From Apostichopus japonicus (taxonomy: Eukaryota; Echinodermata; Holothuroidea; Aspidochirotida; Stichopodidae): a DNA stretch of 64,000 nt. Each line of letters starts with the position of its first letter. Positions within the stretch are counted from its first letter, which is position 1. Location: the NCBI RefSeq assembly GCF_037975245.1, contig NC_092576.1, positions 31,598,611 to 31,662,610 on the forward strand, given 5' to 3'. The notes under the pieces are model-generated. The model ran no database searches, had not been told where the DNA came from, and worked only from the letters and a program-made list of their open reading frames with translations. Below, piece after piece: positions 40,301 to 55,300 of the stretch. The position numbers and the translations under genes are program-made.

Positions 40301-43300
40301 TCATGTCATGTCATGTTATGTTATGTCATGTCATGTCATGTCATATCACATCATATCATATCACATCATATCACATCATATCACATCATATCATATCATA
40401 TCATGTCATGTCATGTCATGTCATGTCATGTTATGTCATATCATGTTTAAGAGCAGATAAGACTTTATAAAACCCACGGAGGGTACGTGCATGCTCACAT
40501 AAAACAGTAAGCAGAAGACAAATATATTATAAAATTATAAAACCAAGGCACGAGACAGTTCTAGCAAAGGAACCAAAACATGCACTCTCTAGCATTTGAA
40601 TTTTAAGTTATTAAGTTTCATACATTGTGGAATAAATGAGGATAAATGTTGATTTGTTCTGAACAATGACAACCACATCCTACCTTTTCGAGGGATCACC
40701 GTTTGTCCGGAATCACACGAAGTGACTTGCTATCATCACGCATACTTTTTTTCTAATTTAACCTCTTGAAGATGTTGGTAAGATGAGGCCAATGTTGACT
40801 GACTTCCACGATCACATCTATTAATGGCTTTAATTTACTGTTTATCTTCCTTACTCGCATTCCTTACTTGCCATATCCCTCCAATAATATACTTTTAAAA
40901 TTTAAATATGTTTTCTTAACATTGAATATTATACATCCTAGAGTTTTGTTTTTCTTCTACATGTTCGTGCCAGGTAAGCACTTTAGTTATCACCACCCCG
41001 AGATTCTTATCATTATCTACCCTATCAACGATATCTCCCTTTGAAACATTCGTGGATTCCCGAAATCACCATATTTTTAATTTTTATGAACTCGCCAAAA
41101 TAGCAACTTCAAACAATCATAGATCTAATTTGATATCAAACCAAGCAAGGCAGTATTTTTTGCAAAGCTGACCAATGAGCAGTTTTCATTATTTGAACAT
41201 GCATAGGATGTGTGCAGAGTAAATATGATGGTGCTAGTACCGTATACCTTGTGTACATCAATGTTTGGCGTGATGGTATTAGAGATACCGTTAGATGTTC
41301 TGATATTAAACTGGGATCTATTGATAAAATAATTAAAAATACACAAAATCAAATCATGACGTACATGAATTTTGAGAGATTTGTTTCCTAGCAAAATGAC
41401 CCAGGTTGATATGCTTGAGCTATGAATACATTGTTCGATACTATACACAACGGCATCATCAGTACTGCGCTTTGACCTGTACACAAACTGCAATGGATCT
41501 AAATTGAGTCCTGAATAAAAATAGTAAAACTTATTGGAAATATATTGGCAAGTTGATTGGACCAGTGTTTCAGGTCACGAGGTAGCAACCCATCAGTGGG
41601 AGTAGCTTTTGATGCATAATTAATGACGTACTTTATCTGATGTTACAACTAAATGTTTAGAATATGTCAAATGAATTTATAACAAATGGTGTAGCTCTTC
41701 GTCTTTGTTAGAAAAATTATGGCATTCCAACCTAATGTACAATTCATCTAGTTGATTTGCGTAAACCACGGATCAATAAGGTAGTGTAGATACTCATCAA
41801 TCGCATGCAAGCCCAAAAAGCAACTATTTTTCTTCTTTATAACCTTGTCGAATTATATTTGAAATGTTTTCAATCCATCCTTATCACCCTGTCCAACATG
41901 TTCTTCTTATTTATATATAATGTATTGGACTTCCCTGGTAATCCAAGGTTTATTATTTAAATAGACCTTGATTTGTTTCATAGGCACTATACATTCTACA
42001 CAAAACTTTACATTATCCATGCCATGTCTGGCTTTGACAAACACATTCCAATACGTGAGATCTAAAGAAGCTTGTAGGTCATTAACAGCTCTTGGACATT
42101 GTTTTACAGAAAGTAGCTTAAGTTTCTGTGTCTGAAAATTTGGTTGGTATTATGCTGTATTATAGTCATGTCATGGTCAAATTTTCCCAGCCTAGTAATC
42201 GGTGCTGCGTTTAAGCCTCCTTCATGTTAGAGCAGCATCAACCCAGGGTTACCTCTCCCCTTGTAAGACACTATACATGTTGGTTATAACGTTATTTTCT
42301 CCAGCGTACAGTGATTAAAGTGGCCATCAATGACGATAAAAGCATTAGAATGCGCTATCTCTAGATATTGAATAACTGCACATATTTCATTAGCATTTGC
42401 AACGTTGCGAGTGGGTACATATACTGTGGGATAGATTACATGAGAAAATTCCTGGGGGAAGTAATAAGGTCTCATTCCAACAGCTAGAATTTCCATTGTG
42501 TTGAGCATAAGTAATGTTTCATTGTAGCATTACTTGCATGGCACCACCGTTCGTTCACGAATAAGCATGCACCTCCCCTTTCTTCTATTGGACAATCCGC
42601 CATATTCTCTACATATATATCGATTAACCACATTTTCCAACCAACCGACATGCAGAAAATGGCTAAAACGCGTTTTGGGTTTCAAACTTTGCCTCATCGT
42701 TCTCTACATCTTTGGCCTTTAACCTTTGACGTAGGATTTCATCAATTGCGCAACATAAGTATGCATGGTCAGTCACCAACCCACCAAGTTTGAATTTAAT
42801 TGGACACACAGGCTAGGAGGAGTTTGCGACATACTCTTTCGCACAATTTAGGTAATTTTGACATTGGACCTCAATTGACCTTCAACCCGACCTTAAACAC
42901 CAAAATCTGTCCTATTTTAATGTTTTCTCATCACTTTCTACATATCGTGGTTTAATTGTTTTTCCCTGCAAGCTGACAAACAGAAAATGTCTGAAAACCA
43001 ATTTTAGGTTTCTTGACCTTTGACCTGTGTTCTTTGACTTATGACGAGTTTATATGGTCAGGCTCATGACCACCAAGTTTGATAGAATTTAAAGTCTAGG
43101 AGTTCGCGACACACTATTTCTTCGCACCCTCACAAACTCCCCCCACACACACACACTTACTCATATTTCTGATATGGGGTGAAGTACACTATTGAATCTG
43201 TCTCATATCCCTTACCTCCCTGGTCCCCCTTAATTCATCTCCCTAAACTATGGATGTAGCCCTTGTTGACATGTACATAAAGACAAAAACAAGGAATAAC

Positions 43301-46300
43301 ATTATCTCTGAACGCCTCCCCCTCCCAAATAACGGTTCCAATAGAAATTGTTTTTTTTTTACAGCTTTGTTGAATTGAAGTGTGTCATGAACGGACTCAT
43401 CAATTAACTTTGTATCTTCTGTAAATTCTAGAAGGAATGAAAAAACTACAAAGTGATTGGAAACCAAGCGCAAAAAAACGATTTAAGATGCAAACAATTT
43501 TAACTGGAATGTAACTAACATGACTTTGGTGTATTTTATCAGGTTGCTGATCTGGATCCTATCAGGTCACTATGTACAAAGACAGTTCGGATTAACCACG
43601 GCGATAGTCAGGCATTGCAGAGAGATGCTATACGCCTATTAGAGAACGCAGCTAAGTATGATGTAAGTATGATGTAAGGAATTATATTGAAATGAACCAT
43701 ATTACCAGTGTGTTCATTCCTTACAATAAAATGATCTACCAGGCTTAAATTTGTATAGCCTACAACTGCTACATAACGCATATACACTATGATGTTTATA
43801 ACAGGATAGCTGTAAAGGTTAGCGTGTTTTGTGCATATATGTATTGACAATCAATATCTATACACCAGATGTATTAAATAAGTAATGAATTATTTTTCAA
43901 TTATGTAAGCATTTCTCATTTCTCATCCTTATGTTTATTTCTGCCTTTCAAATTCGCTACGAGAGAACAAGGATTGACTGAAACGATGCTACCTGAGCAA
44001 CCGATTCACATAGAGATAGCAATAGTAAAGTTTTGAACCACAGTAAAAAACTGGATGGTGTCTATAAATCTGATTTATCGGTAGCATGTGCTATTAAGAT
44101 TACAGTAAACCCTGAGGATGTGTGTAATCCAAAAAAAAACATCAATCTGAATTTGTTGGAATTACACATTATCCTCATTCTTACTGTAATCCAAATAGCA
44201 CATGCTACAGATATATAGTATGCTTCAGGTTTTGCTGTGGTACAAAACTTAAAGATTTACAGTAGTATCTGTGTTCTCTGTGTGTGTCGAGTGTTATGGG
44301 TGTCAATCCTTGCTCTACCAGCCGATAACAGTGTAATTACCAAATGGGAAATATCTTCATTATATGCATTATATGCAGACATAGCAATAAAGCAAATTAT
44401 TACTTTTTTTTTTGCAAATTGTTTTTGTTGCTAGTGTGTTGTTTTTGCTTTTAATTTTTTAATATTTGTTATTGTTGATTTTGCTTTTGTTGTTTTGGGG
44501 TTATTACTTTTGTTGGAATTTTTGTGTGCGAAGAACTCTTGCACAGCTAGTCATTGAAGCCGGTCCCAGAAAGCAAGATAGCCATAAGGATATACATCTA
44601 CATATGCGTATGTATATATATATATATATAATATATACACGAGACGTAATTTAAGCTTGAACTCAAGAAAAATAGAGAGTTGGTAAAAAATATATTGTTT
44701 CATATTATTTAAATGGGTCATACATTTTTTTCGTCTCGGTTTCGTATCGACCGCTTCAGGGCTTCGAAAGAAGCGGCATTTTTTTGCGGAATACGGAAAT
44801 TGGCTCCACTGGCTTTTGGGCGCATTTGTTCCGGGTGACGGGGATAAATAATTAATTTGTTGGGAAACTGATTGGCAGTAATGAAATGATCACTGACAGC
44901 CAAAAATAATCATTTAATAATTTGGTTTCTTTCAAATGGATTGCTTTAGAAACCGCTTTACTTTAAATACCAATGTCGGTATGCAATATTTTAAAATCCT
45001 GGAAATTGTCATAATCAATATAAAATCATAAAATATTCTTGTAGAATATATCTTGAATAAACTTATTTAGTGAAACTGAAAGACCCGACACTACGCAATA
45101 ATAAGTTTCTTCGTGATACTGTCTCCATAATCACACCAAACGTATATTGAGTTAAAATATTTCAAGAAAATCTGAATGATCCCAGAAGTCGTTGTGAATA
45201 TAATCCATAGGTAATGTTAGCACCGTGTTGAATACTAATATGGAATATCAACAGGAGCCTTATGTGAATACATATTATTAAAAACTGAGTTACTCGGTAA
45301 ATTGAGGTCCACCTTTGGGTCGTATTTAATCGTTACGATGATCAAGTTTCTGATACAAATTGAATATTACCATGTGTTATTGCGATATACCATAACGTGT
45401 GCTTTGCGAGCTACATCTGTAACGTTTCCAAAGTTACTTTCATTCACCCAAATTCTGGTATCTTCTCGAATTGGCTCAATTTAGAAAATGTCGTACCATC
45501 GTGATGATGTGATAATGGTTTGTATCAGTACTGAAGTAGACAAGCAGACCTTTAGAGTCGGAATCGGCCAGTGAATAATATTAATATGAATGCATTATCA
45601 ATATAACATTGATCAAAATATAATTCAACTATCATATATAATGTATTTTCTTCCTTCAGATTCCCATCTCCTGTCTGTATCTGAACAAGTCCTTCAGTAA
45701 GATTGCTGCTGGTATCATCATCCTAAAGTCAAGGCTACGTCTGTCATGTCCTGCATCAGTAAAGAAGGTAGTGATAGTGACGGAAGAAAGAAGAAATATG
45801 ACAGAGAAAGAGGTTGTTGACATATTGATGTCTGTACAACAGTCACATATGCTGGAGGAGCTAGAGTGAGTATTACAATGAGTAACGTATCAACCTGTAT
45901 CTGTACAACACATTCATTCTTACCTCACCACCAATTTCACCAAAACCTCTGCCATTCATAACCATCGGACTCGTTCAAGACATCACAATTTCTATGTTAT
46001 TGATTCTAAGGGTGGTGTTAGCTCTACTTTCTACTTCACGGCAATTCAGGATTGGAATGCTCTTCCAAACAATATCAAATCCATTAAGTCTTCTCATCTT
46101 TTTAGAGCTGAGTTAAGGAAACATCTCATGTAATTATGGGGGTGGGGGGAGAGGGAGGCACTTTTCTGTTTTTTGTGCAATATCTTCATTTTTTGTGTCT
46201 TATTTATTGGTTCCCTACTTTTTTTCCATTCATTGTGCAATTTTTCGTCTATAGGGCCCCATTGGAAATGGGCCGACGTTCAGTCAGCCTAATGGGTTTA

Positions 46301-49300
46301 GCTCCTGTTACTCTTTTTGTTCTTTTCTTTTCCGTCCTTTTTGTCCATTTTGTCTTTGTAATAGTTCTGTATTTTGAACAATCTGAGTGCGAATAAAATC
46401 AAATCAATCAGAGAGTATCTTAACTTTACAATCACACAGATAACTTCACGATTAATAGACGGCAACACAAATTATCTACACGTTCATTTCGGTAATTATT
46501 ATCTCAATACATTACATGTATAGAGATATTGTAACAGTAAGTGGGACTCTCTCTTCTCTTAAAAAAGTTTCAGCGTCTTCCTACCAAGTTCTTTTTTTGG
46601 GGGATTTCCAGAGTAAGAATATATCATATAGGTCAACAAAAGTTACTAATTTTTATTCGAGAAATTTATCTCTTTCTATGACTTTTCACCGATTTATGTC
46701 CAAATCGGGCTAAAAGACAGTTGTTGCAGCACTTTTTTGCACACGCTCCAAAACTTGTTTGTAGGGAACTTTTGCCCACGTTTCCCTGTTTGTGATGATT
46801 AAGCCCCGCCTCCAAGTCTGGTTTGTAGCAGATTGGCTATGACTCATGGCAGCTACATGTTAGATATACAAAAATGGCTACCCTCGCGACCAATTTTCAA
46901 GGTACGCGGCGTGTAGTGTATTACACGCTAATTACATATACCCATTGTTGTACTGCTGAATGCTACGTAGTGCATTTAATTTATATTAGGCCTTCGTTTT
47001 AGTAATATCCATTCAAGGATTGTACTGGTGTTCAGGTAGCTTTTCAGAGCAAGGGCCATGATAGTGTTCAAACGATTAACTGAATCGGAATCGGTACGAT
47101 TATTGCATAATCGGAACATAATCGGACTCTGTAAAAATTACGTGGAATACCAGTTATGTCACACCGATTATTCAAAAACATATGGAAGGTGAAAATATCA
47201 TTATTCAAAAACATATGGAAGTTGAAAATACCAACTGATGTATTAGATTTGTTCTTTTACTATGAAATATTAAAATAATGACACCCTCCATATGTCTTTC
47301 ACAATGTAATTTCATCAAAGTAGGCTGCCATGGTCGCCGATTTTGCTTTCCTCGTGATTAGTGACTTCATATTTCTTGGCATAGTAAGCATGGTAACAAT
47401 AACAATTTCACAAATTAACGAATGTGCTGGACAGGGTCGGAAATGGTGCACAGTACCTGTTCGTCATGTTCACAGCAGCCGTAGGAAAAGGATTCTTCTT
47501 CTTGTACCTCAAGAAATTTACAAAACAGAGTTCTAAATGAACTGGCTGCAAAAATATCTGGGAGAATTCAGGTGTGTTGGTTAGACATTCTCCTGCGTTC
47601 AAAAAAGCTTTTTCCGCGAACAATCCATAGCAGCATACCCTCCCCTTGTCGCTTTCCAATGGCGAACAGACACCAGTCTTCGCAGTGGCTCGCGGAACCG
47701 GTATTCGTATCAGCAACGGAATTCGACCCAACTTCACCAACAGTCGCTGACTGATTCTTTGCACAAACTCCTCCTCTCTATGTCTCAGTTCTTCCTCTGA
47801 ATATTCTGGTTCGAAAAGATACGATTCCAATCCAAATGCTTCCATTTTCTTTTTTGAAGATATTTGCTCGACAGTAAATTGGAGTGCAATGATGGACGTA
47901 AGTAACGCTATCGCTAGGACTGAGTATGCGTGTTGAAAGCAATCTAATTTAAACACGTTAAAAATCAATTCCTTGAAAAGATCCCAAAATTTATATTTCT
48001 ACTGATACTCGTTACAATAACAAATTTCACACACTTTTTAAGCATTTTTACAGATCAATAAAGACAAAAGATATTTTTTGATCGATATTTTATCCATCAC
48101 TATTGTTGAAAGTGCAATTCTAATTATTTTAGGGATTGGCAACTATATTGTCTTGAAATACGCGAAGCGGCTCGCTTTCGTCACGGTACATCCGGGAACT
48201 GGCTCAATTCAAACAAAATGGCGCGACACATGAACTACATTCAAATCGTTTTTTCACCTCAAAGAAGGAATTTTTATGCTTTTCTTTTGCTTTTACTGGA
48301 AAGACCATATGTCAAAACGTAAGAATGGATGTAAAAAAATCTAAGGTTTATTTCTCCTTTAAGCCTAGTGCATTTAAAAAAAATATATATATATTAGGCC
48401 TTCATTTAAAATAGCCACATTAGCATTGTACTGGTGTTGAGGCAGCTTTTCCGAGCAAGGGCCAGGGTAAGTTTGTGTGATTGCCTTACAGTGTGTTTTA
48501 ATTAAGTTTAGTTTCCAACTTAACTTAACCAAAAGTTTACATACAATCTTAATGGTGTAGAGTTACAGGAGGTCTCTGTTGAAAGAGACCTAGGTATCTA
48601 CATTGACTCATCTCTGCAACCTACTAAACATTGTCTTGAAGCTGCTAAAAGAGGTTATAGGGTTTTAGGTATGATCAAGAGGAACTTCAGTTTTCTGAAA
48701 GAGGACATCGTACAGTAGTTAGGCTTTATAAGCAGTTGGTTAGGCCTCATCTGGAGTGCAGGCTTGGAACCCATATTTTGCTAAGGATAAGGAAGTACTT
48801 GAAAAGTTCCAGAGGAGGGCTACTAGGATTATTCGTTCCTTAAAGAGTGTTCCTTATTATAGGCGGTTACCACTGTTGAATCTCACCACACTGGAGCTTA
48901 GGAGGTTAGGGGACTTGATCCAGGTTTTCAAGATTGTGTATGGTTTCGACAATTTATCCTTTGCCGACTTTTTAATGTTTGCTAACAGTAGTTGTACCAG
49001 AGGTGATTGCCTTAAACTCCAAAAGTCACATAGTAGGATTAATATTCGTCATAACTTTTTTCTAATAGGGTTGTGAATGAGTGGAATGGTTTGCCTGAGA
49101 AAGTTGTACTTGCAAGTAGTGTCAATGGGTTTAAAAATGCTTTGGACAAGCACTTTAAGCATTGTAATCAGGTCTGAGTGTTTGTGTCTTCAGTTTTTTT
49201 CTCTCTATAGGGTCCTTGATGGGGACTTAAGTGTCCCTCCTGATCCTTTTTCTACTAGACTTAGCTATATATTAACTGTGACTCCATAATTTAACATAAT

Positions 49301-52300
49301 GTTGATGGGATAATACAACAACTATTCATTTGGAATAGAGTGTATATTGTGCATTTCTAGAATGAAGCATCATTATGAATTAACAGCTTGTTTGGTATAT
49401 TTCTATAAACCCCCTCCCCCCCTCAAAAAAAAAGAATTAAAAACAAAAATAATAATCTATCACATTTTATTTTTCACTCGGGTATGTATAAAAGAGGAGC
49501 CGGCCATAGCATCACAACTTTTATAAGACTATAAAAATTGTATAAGGTTATGTTTTATTTATAAGGATATAAGATGTATAATTATAAGGTTATAAGAAGT
49601 ATGTTTAGCTTTCTTTTGAACCTGTGATGTTTGACATCAAATATACAAAGAATTAAAAGAAAATACTAAAATGGAGAGAAACTGGGGTGGCTATTAGGGG
49701 AGGAGGAGGCTTACCAGTCAAAACGTCCCTTTACCAAAACGTCCCTGTACCAAAACTTTCCCGCTTTTGGTCAAAATGTCCCCGTTGGTCAGAACGTCCC
49801 CGTAAGTCAAATAGTCCCTGTCTATCACATTCATTCATTCACAGTTGTGAATATATATTAATTTTAAGTTACAGTATAATTTGAATTCAGAAAAAAAAAT
49901 AAACGTAGTGTGCTGTAGGAAAATATCACTTTCATCCAATATCACTTTCATTCCAAAAGTAACTAAAAAAAAAAAAAAAATTATTCCCTTCGCTCAATAT
50001 CGTATATATTAATTCAGAAACCAAAACGTGTTTAAAAAAATCCTATAACCTTACAGCTCTCTTGCATTCCCTTTTCTATTTATATTATCTTACCTCAAAA
50101 AATTATACTCAAAAATGTTTCCGCCCTCATAACCGGCACTTCCCACTCCCTAAAAACTGTGTTTTCAACCTGAACTATGCTTATCCTTACTCGTTGATTT
50201 GAACTAAAAACATCCACACTTGCATTCCAACTGATTATAAAAGCGGGGACATTTTGACTCACGAGGACGTTTTGACTGCGGGGACGTTTTGGTAAAAAGT
50301 GGGGACGTTTTGGTCTTAAAAAAGCGGGGACGTTTTGGTAAAGGGACGTTTTGACTGGATACCAGGAAGAGGCCACCCATCACTTTCAATTAAAAACTTG
50401 TAATCTTCTTGTACATTATTTTTTCCAAGTCATAAATCCATGAAATCTTCATGTCAGAAAAATTGAGATGGAAAAACGTGGGTTTTGATACTTGGAAGTG
50501 GACACAGTTTTGATGGTAGTCAACACTACAGTCTACAGCAGCATAGGTCGATAGGCCTAGCTTTCTCAAGACGGGCATCTAGAATGTGGTCGAGTTGTTC
50601 GTATCTTCTAATTTGGCCGTTGTCATTGACGTCAAACTATATAACCAAAAAGTCCAACAGAGACTGACCCAAGATGAAGGATACCACATAAAAAACAAGT
50701 TCTTAAATATTCCATGACATTACTAAAACCTTGCAACGCCGTTCTCTCGACAAACAGGCAATGAGCGCTAAAGGCAACACTCGCAGGATGAAGTGTCACC
50801 TGCAGAGACTTTTCGTGGCAAAGTAGCGTAAATGCAAGTTCTGTATTTGTTGTACCATGATTGATATTGATAATTGTAGAGACAGAGCAAAGATATGAAA
50901 TTAGGAATCGAAATTAGAACTTCCAGTATTGAGATACTGCGTCATTGATGCTCATGTTCGATTTCATTTAGTATTGGTATATCTGGTTTGTGTATCATAT
51001 CAGTTGTAAGTTTGTACAATTACTGGAATATACTGGAATACACTGGAATAGACAGATGTAGTATTTACCGGTGTTAATAGAGTGTGACTATGATATACGT
51101 AACATTTACTTTGATTGGTATGTTTATGGTATCGGAAATGAAACATTTACACAACCGATCCGTTAATTTGTGTAACATAGTTTAATAGCATTTCTATATA
51201 CGAAACGGAATGTCACGATAGATATGCATTCTAATGACAATGTCATTGGTATTTGATTACATACTTGGTGCTTTTTAAAAAAAAATCTATTTGTGTTGAT
51301 ATACACATATATTTCTTCCAGTCATTAATCGATTTCGTTTACAGGTGTGTATTACAAGAAGCCATTTTGGGCTTATCGCTTGCAGCAAATTGAAGATGAA
51401 ATGCTCACCAAAAAGCGTCAATAAAAAATAAAAAAAATTATTTTAAAATAAAAACATTTACATAAATACACAATACACAGACTTGTGAGCCACTTCTAAG
51501 GGTTAACGTGTCGGAATGGAAAACCAAACGGAATCTTTATCATCTTAAATTTCTATTTAAAAAAAAATGCTGTTACGAAACTGATGGGGAACGAAGTAGA
51601 CGAGTGGGTTTTGTACCCTATGTGAGATATTATAACATTTACGAACATGTTATATTTTTTTCGAAATATAACAACAACTGTGTCGGCTACTCAGTTGTAA
51701 TTCATTTGTTTCCAAAAAAATTGAGCTAATCTAGTGCATCAAGTGTTTCTATATATGAATATGAAACATATTTTGAAGATAAGATCAGGATTCCGTCGAA
51801 ACTTCGTTACTATTACGTAATCACCCGTTGCGTGAGTCATCGTTTTTGGGTGTACCAAGATTGCACAAACGACCTTCAAATAGCTGCAAAGCGCATTGTT
51901 GTCAGCAGGAGTGATATGAATTATAAATGTCTGTGGTGTGTATGCGATTATTATAATAGTTTGTGTCAAGGGCGCGAAATTAGAGGATTTAGCAAACAGC
52001 AATATTACTTCTGGTGCAGAATAAAGTGTGTCAAAGCGGATAACGATTGGAAATACCATGGTATTTTCGTTGGTTCTCGTGGTTGTTAATTTAAGCGTTG
52101 CTCTTTGATGTTTCCGGAACACTAGGGGTTTAATTCATAGTGACCAAACATGTTACTGAATTTTCTTATCACAATGAACTGAGAAGGGTTATAAAACACA
52201 TTACGTTGGTACTACCGCGGATCACGTCACATGATACGTGTTCTAACTGTATAGTAACAAGTCATCGAATCTGATGCCAATGGAAGCCTCGATATAGTAT

Positions 52301-55300
52301 TCATTATGCAGTTCATGCCTCAAGTTGACGAAATGTATTCCCCTTATACTCGTTATACATCAAAATCTGCAAAAAATGTGTAAAGATAATGCCGTTATTC
52401 TCTTTATTCTCATATAAGGTAGATTGGTATCACTTTAATATAGCAAAGGTTGTGTTTGCTGAGCAATGAAAAAGTAAAAGTGTTTTCAGAGGACTAGGGT
52501 GAGCCTTAAACCATTCAAATCATAGTGAAAAATGTTGGACTAAAATTATGATACTGCAATGAATTAGATTCTTTCACTGAAAACTTAACAAAATAAATCT
52601 AGTAGGGCTTAGCCATTGTGTATTTAAAATAACATGTACCTATATGTAGGCGAAGAACAACGAGTCTCCTAGGTAAATGTTCTTCGTGAATGGAAAGGTT
52701 GTGATCCCGATTGTCTTGGCATGGGCATTCAGTTGTCCAACATTTTATTTTCTAAGAAAATATTTCATTTTCTTTCTTAAAGAAGTGTTAAACAAGACAT
52801 TGAGAAACGTTTATATCCATTTGTGTTGAGAGAAAAATCATATTGTTAGCAATGAGTGTTTTTTTGTGTAAACAAATCCCTAATCACTAAACTTCAGAAT
52901 GTCCAACGCACCTCTGCTCGCATCATTGTCAAGCGTAAGAAGTATGACTCTATCACATCGGAATTCATTGCTCTACACTGGCTCCCTATACAACAGCGCA
53001 TTAAATTCAAAGTTCTTCTTCTTGTGTACAAAGCTCACCATAAACAGTCGCCATCCTACATATCTGACTTACTACAGCTGCAAGCACCACGCAGACAGCT
53101 TAGATCATATATATCTTCTCCTCACTTTATCGTGCCCAGAACCCGTGCTGTGTCATTTGCAGATCGCTCACTCTCCTGCTATGGACCAAAAGAGTGGAAC
53201 ACTCTTCCAAATCACATCAAGGATGCTCAGACTATTCATATTTTCAAGAAACTGCTCAAATGTGATCTTTTTCAAGAAGTGTATTGTAATTAATTTCATA
53301 TAACTGTCTTGAGCACCTTTGAACAACTTTTGTTGATTTTGGCGCTATATAAATGTCTTCTGGTTGATTGATTGATTGATTGAGAAGATAACTTACGATA
53401 GACTGGTAAATATAAATGAGGAGAAAGACTTCTGTGAAGAGCAGAGAGAAGTATAGCTATTTATAATACGATAACTTTGAAACGAAGTGTACATGACGAG
53501 TTTTCACAAATAAAATTGGGGAATTTCATATATATTTAAATAAAATTAGGTGTTAAATATAACTGTACCCCTACCCCCAAATGGAAGCTTATACCAACTC
53601 CAAGGCTTCGCTGAGCGTTAATTATTTGGTGCTGGTTCAATCTCCTTCTTGAAAACCGATGGCTACTATGGGGCATCGTTGGTTCGTTTAATATGTGTAA
53701 TTTAGTAAGGTATGAGTTATTCAATCCATTCTTCCCTTTAGAATCTAGCTCTTTTTTCTTACTTCAGTTTAGGATAAGCATACATGCATACAGATAACTA
53801 ATTGCACTGTTTAGACCCTGCGTGATGCTATCTTGTATTTTGTAAGGAACCACCTAAGCATGTTTCATTGTATTCTCTTTGACGGTTCGTAATCAATCAA
53901 CCAATCAATCAATAGTCATAAGCCAAATTGGCCTGTTGACCTCCCCGAAGATTATAAACAATCTTAGGTTTGTAACCTTTTATAATGTTAATCCGGTGCC
54001 TGCCATCTTCGAGTAGCTGGGCTTCAGAACGGCCGGACCTTTCAGTTAGATTGTCAATCCATCGTAAATGCCGTCGGCCTGGCTTATGTTTGTAACCGCA
54101 GGGTAGCCCACAGAGTACAGCACATGTAAGGCCTCCACAACGTACTGTTCATAATAACCACTGTTAGTAGAGAGATTCTACTGCTCATAATAACCAAGTG
54201 TTATTAATTGTAAAACTATTCTTATTTTTAATCCCTTTCAATAGATATGTTCAATTAGTTTAACGAAGATATTTTGTTATAATAGTTTTCCCGCTAGATT
54301 ACCCTGTCAATTTGTAACATTTTGCTTGTAATTCTTTATTTCTGCTTAAAAGGTTCGATGGCTGTCTGTTGCCTCTTGCCTTCTCTTCAGAGTCAATTCT
54401 TGCAGAGCTGCAATCTAGAAACATTAAAGGTATGTCCATGTCTTCAAATTTAGTCAGTGTTTATTAATTATTTAAGTTTATGAGGACTCCTCACATTCGT
54501 CCTTGTCACCGAGAAAATCCTGTTTGTTTTAGCTGTTAGTTTATCATATCGTTTTTTATTTAAATTAGAAAATGTCTCACAGTGACTAGGATAATAGTAA
54601 CGGAAGTTGCTACCCATTCGTAAATGTAAGAATTCTGTGTTCATTGTCTGATTCAAAAGCAACGCCCCTTGTGCACTCTGTATGATCATAACAGTTATGT
54701 GATACACCATTGACAGTTACACAAAGCCAGTTTATACGCATTCACACAAGTAAAATCACTGTGACCGATGGGCTAGAACTTCAGTCTGTGACACAAAGGT
54801 CCGGTGTCCGATTCCCACCATCGCCTGATGAGTTCCAAGATTACGAAACTGGTCGTTCAGTGGGATTTTTCTGGTGTGTTGATATTTGATATTTATATAT
54901 TTGGTATGTATCTGTCATACACATGCATCCGGTGTTCCTCTTCATTCATACATGCGTGTGTGTTCGAGGAGGTGTGTGGGTGTGTATATTGTATACATAT
55001 AAGGAAGAATGAATTTCATGTCAGTTCCACAAACACATGTAATTCCTATTACTTCACTTGTTTTAACATCTTTTTCTGTAAATAAATATTTTCGTACTAT
55101 ATGTGTCATTGTTCAATCTCTTACACGAGTTTACATTTCTATCATCTTAGTGTTCTGGAGTAACTACGGCTACAGTCTGGATCTTCAATCCGGTATTTGG
55201 AAGGTATACTTTGTATATATTTTTCTACTAGTGTGGTTTATTGTTGTGTTTATTTGATACGTATGAACCATTTGGAAAAAAAGATTATGGAATATTTGAT

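Larger units (their letters stand above)
46501..50952 (+). mobile_element. Composite repeat element, long copy
   Basis: Starts atctcaatacattacatg and ends near gtattgagatactgc...cattgatgctc, with short inverted termini ATCTCAATAC/GTATTGAGAT. The same ends delimit 58518-60382, and each lies in a different place within the duplicated region, so this is a mobile unit. The long copy has gained a P2X7-like fragment (47065-48361), a LINE fragment (48480-49480) and a MITE (49711-50363), none of which is in the short copy. The class is unknown; I see no transposase. Confidence 0.6.
44178..53560 (+). repeat. Segmental tandem duplication, copy 1
   Basis: Colinear with 58243-64000. Matching blocks are: 44178-44640 with 58243-58510 plus 60380-60580; 44640-45865 (including the type 2 exon) with 60580-61320; 46400-46498 with 61372-61460; 50960-53560 with 61460-63995. 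Differences in length are explained by insertions specific to one copy, detailed separately. Confidence 0.75.

Noticed and set aside
40220-40470. Three overlapping 69-76-codon frames of His/Ser/Met/Tyr repeats
   Set aside because: They are translations of a penta/hexanucleotide microsatellite.
46136-46396. 86-codon frame rich in Phe and Val
   Set aside because: It lies in the 3' untranslated part of a LINE fragment, after its stop codon.
52856-53293. 145-codon frame as a host gene
   Set aside because: It is the C-terminus of an L2-like LINE with a (TTGA)n tail, absent from the duplicate segment.
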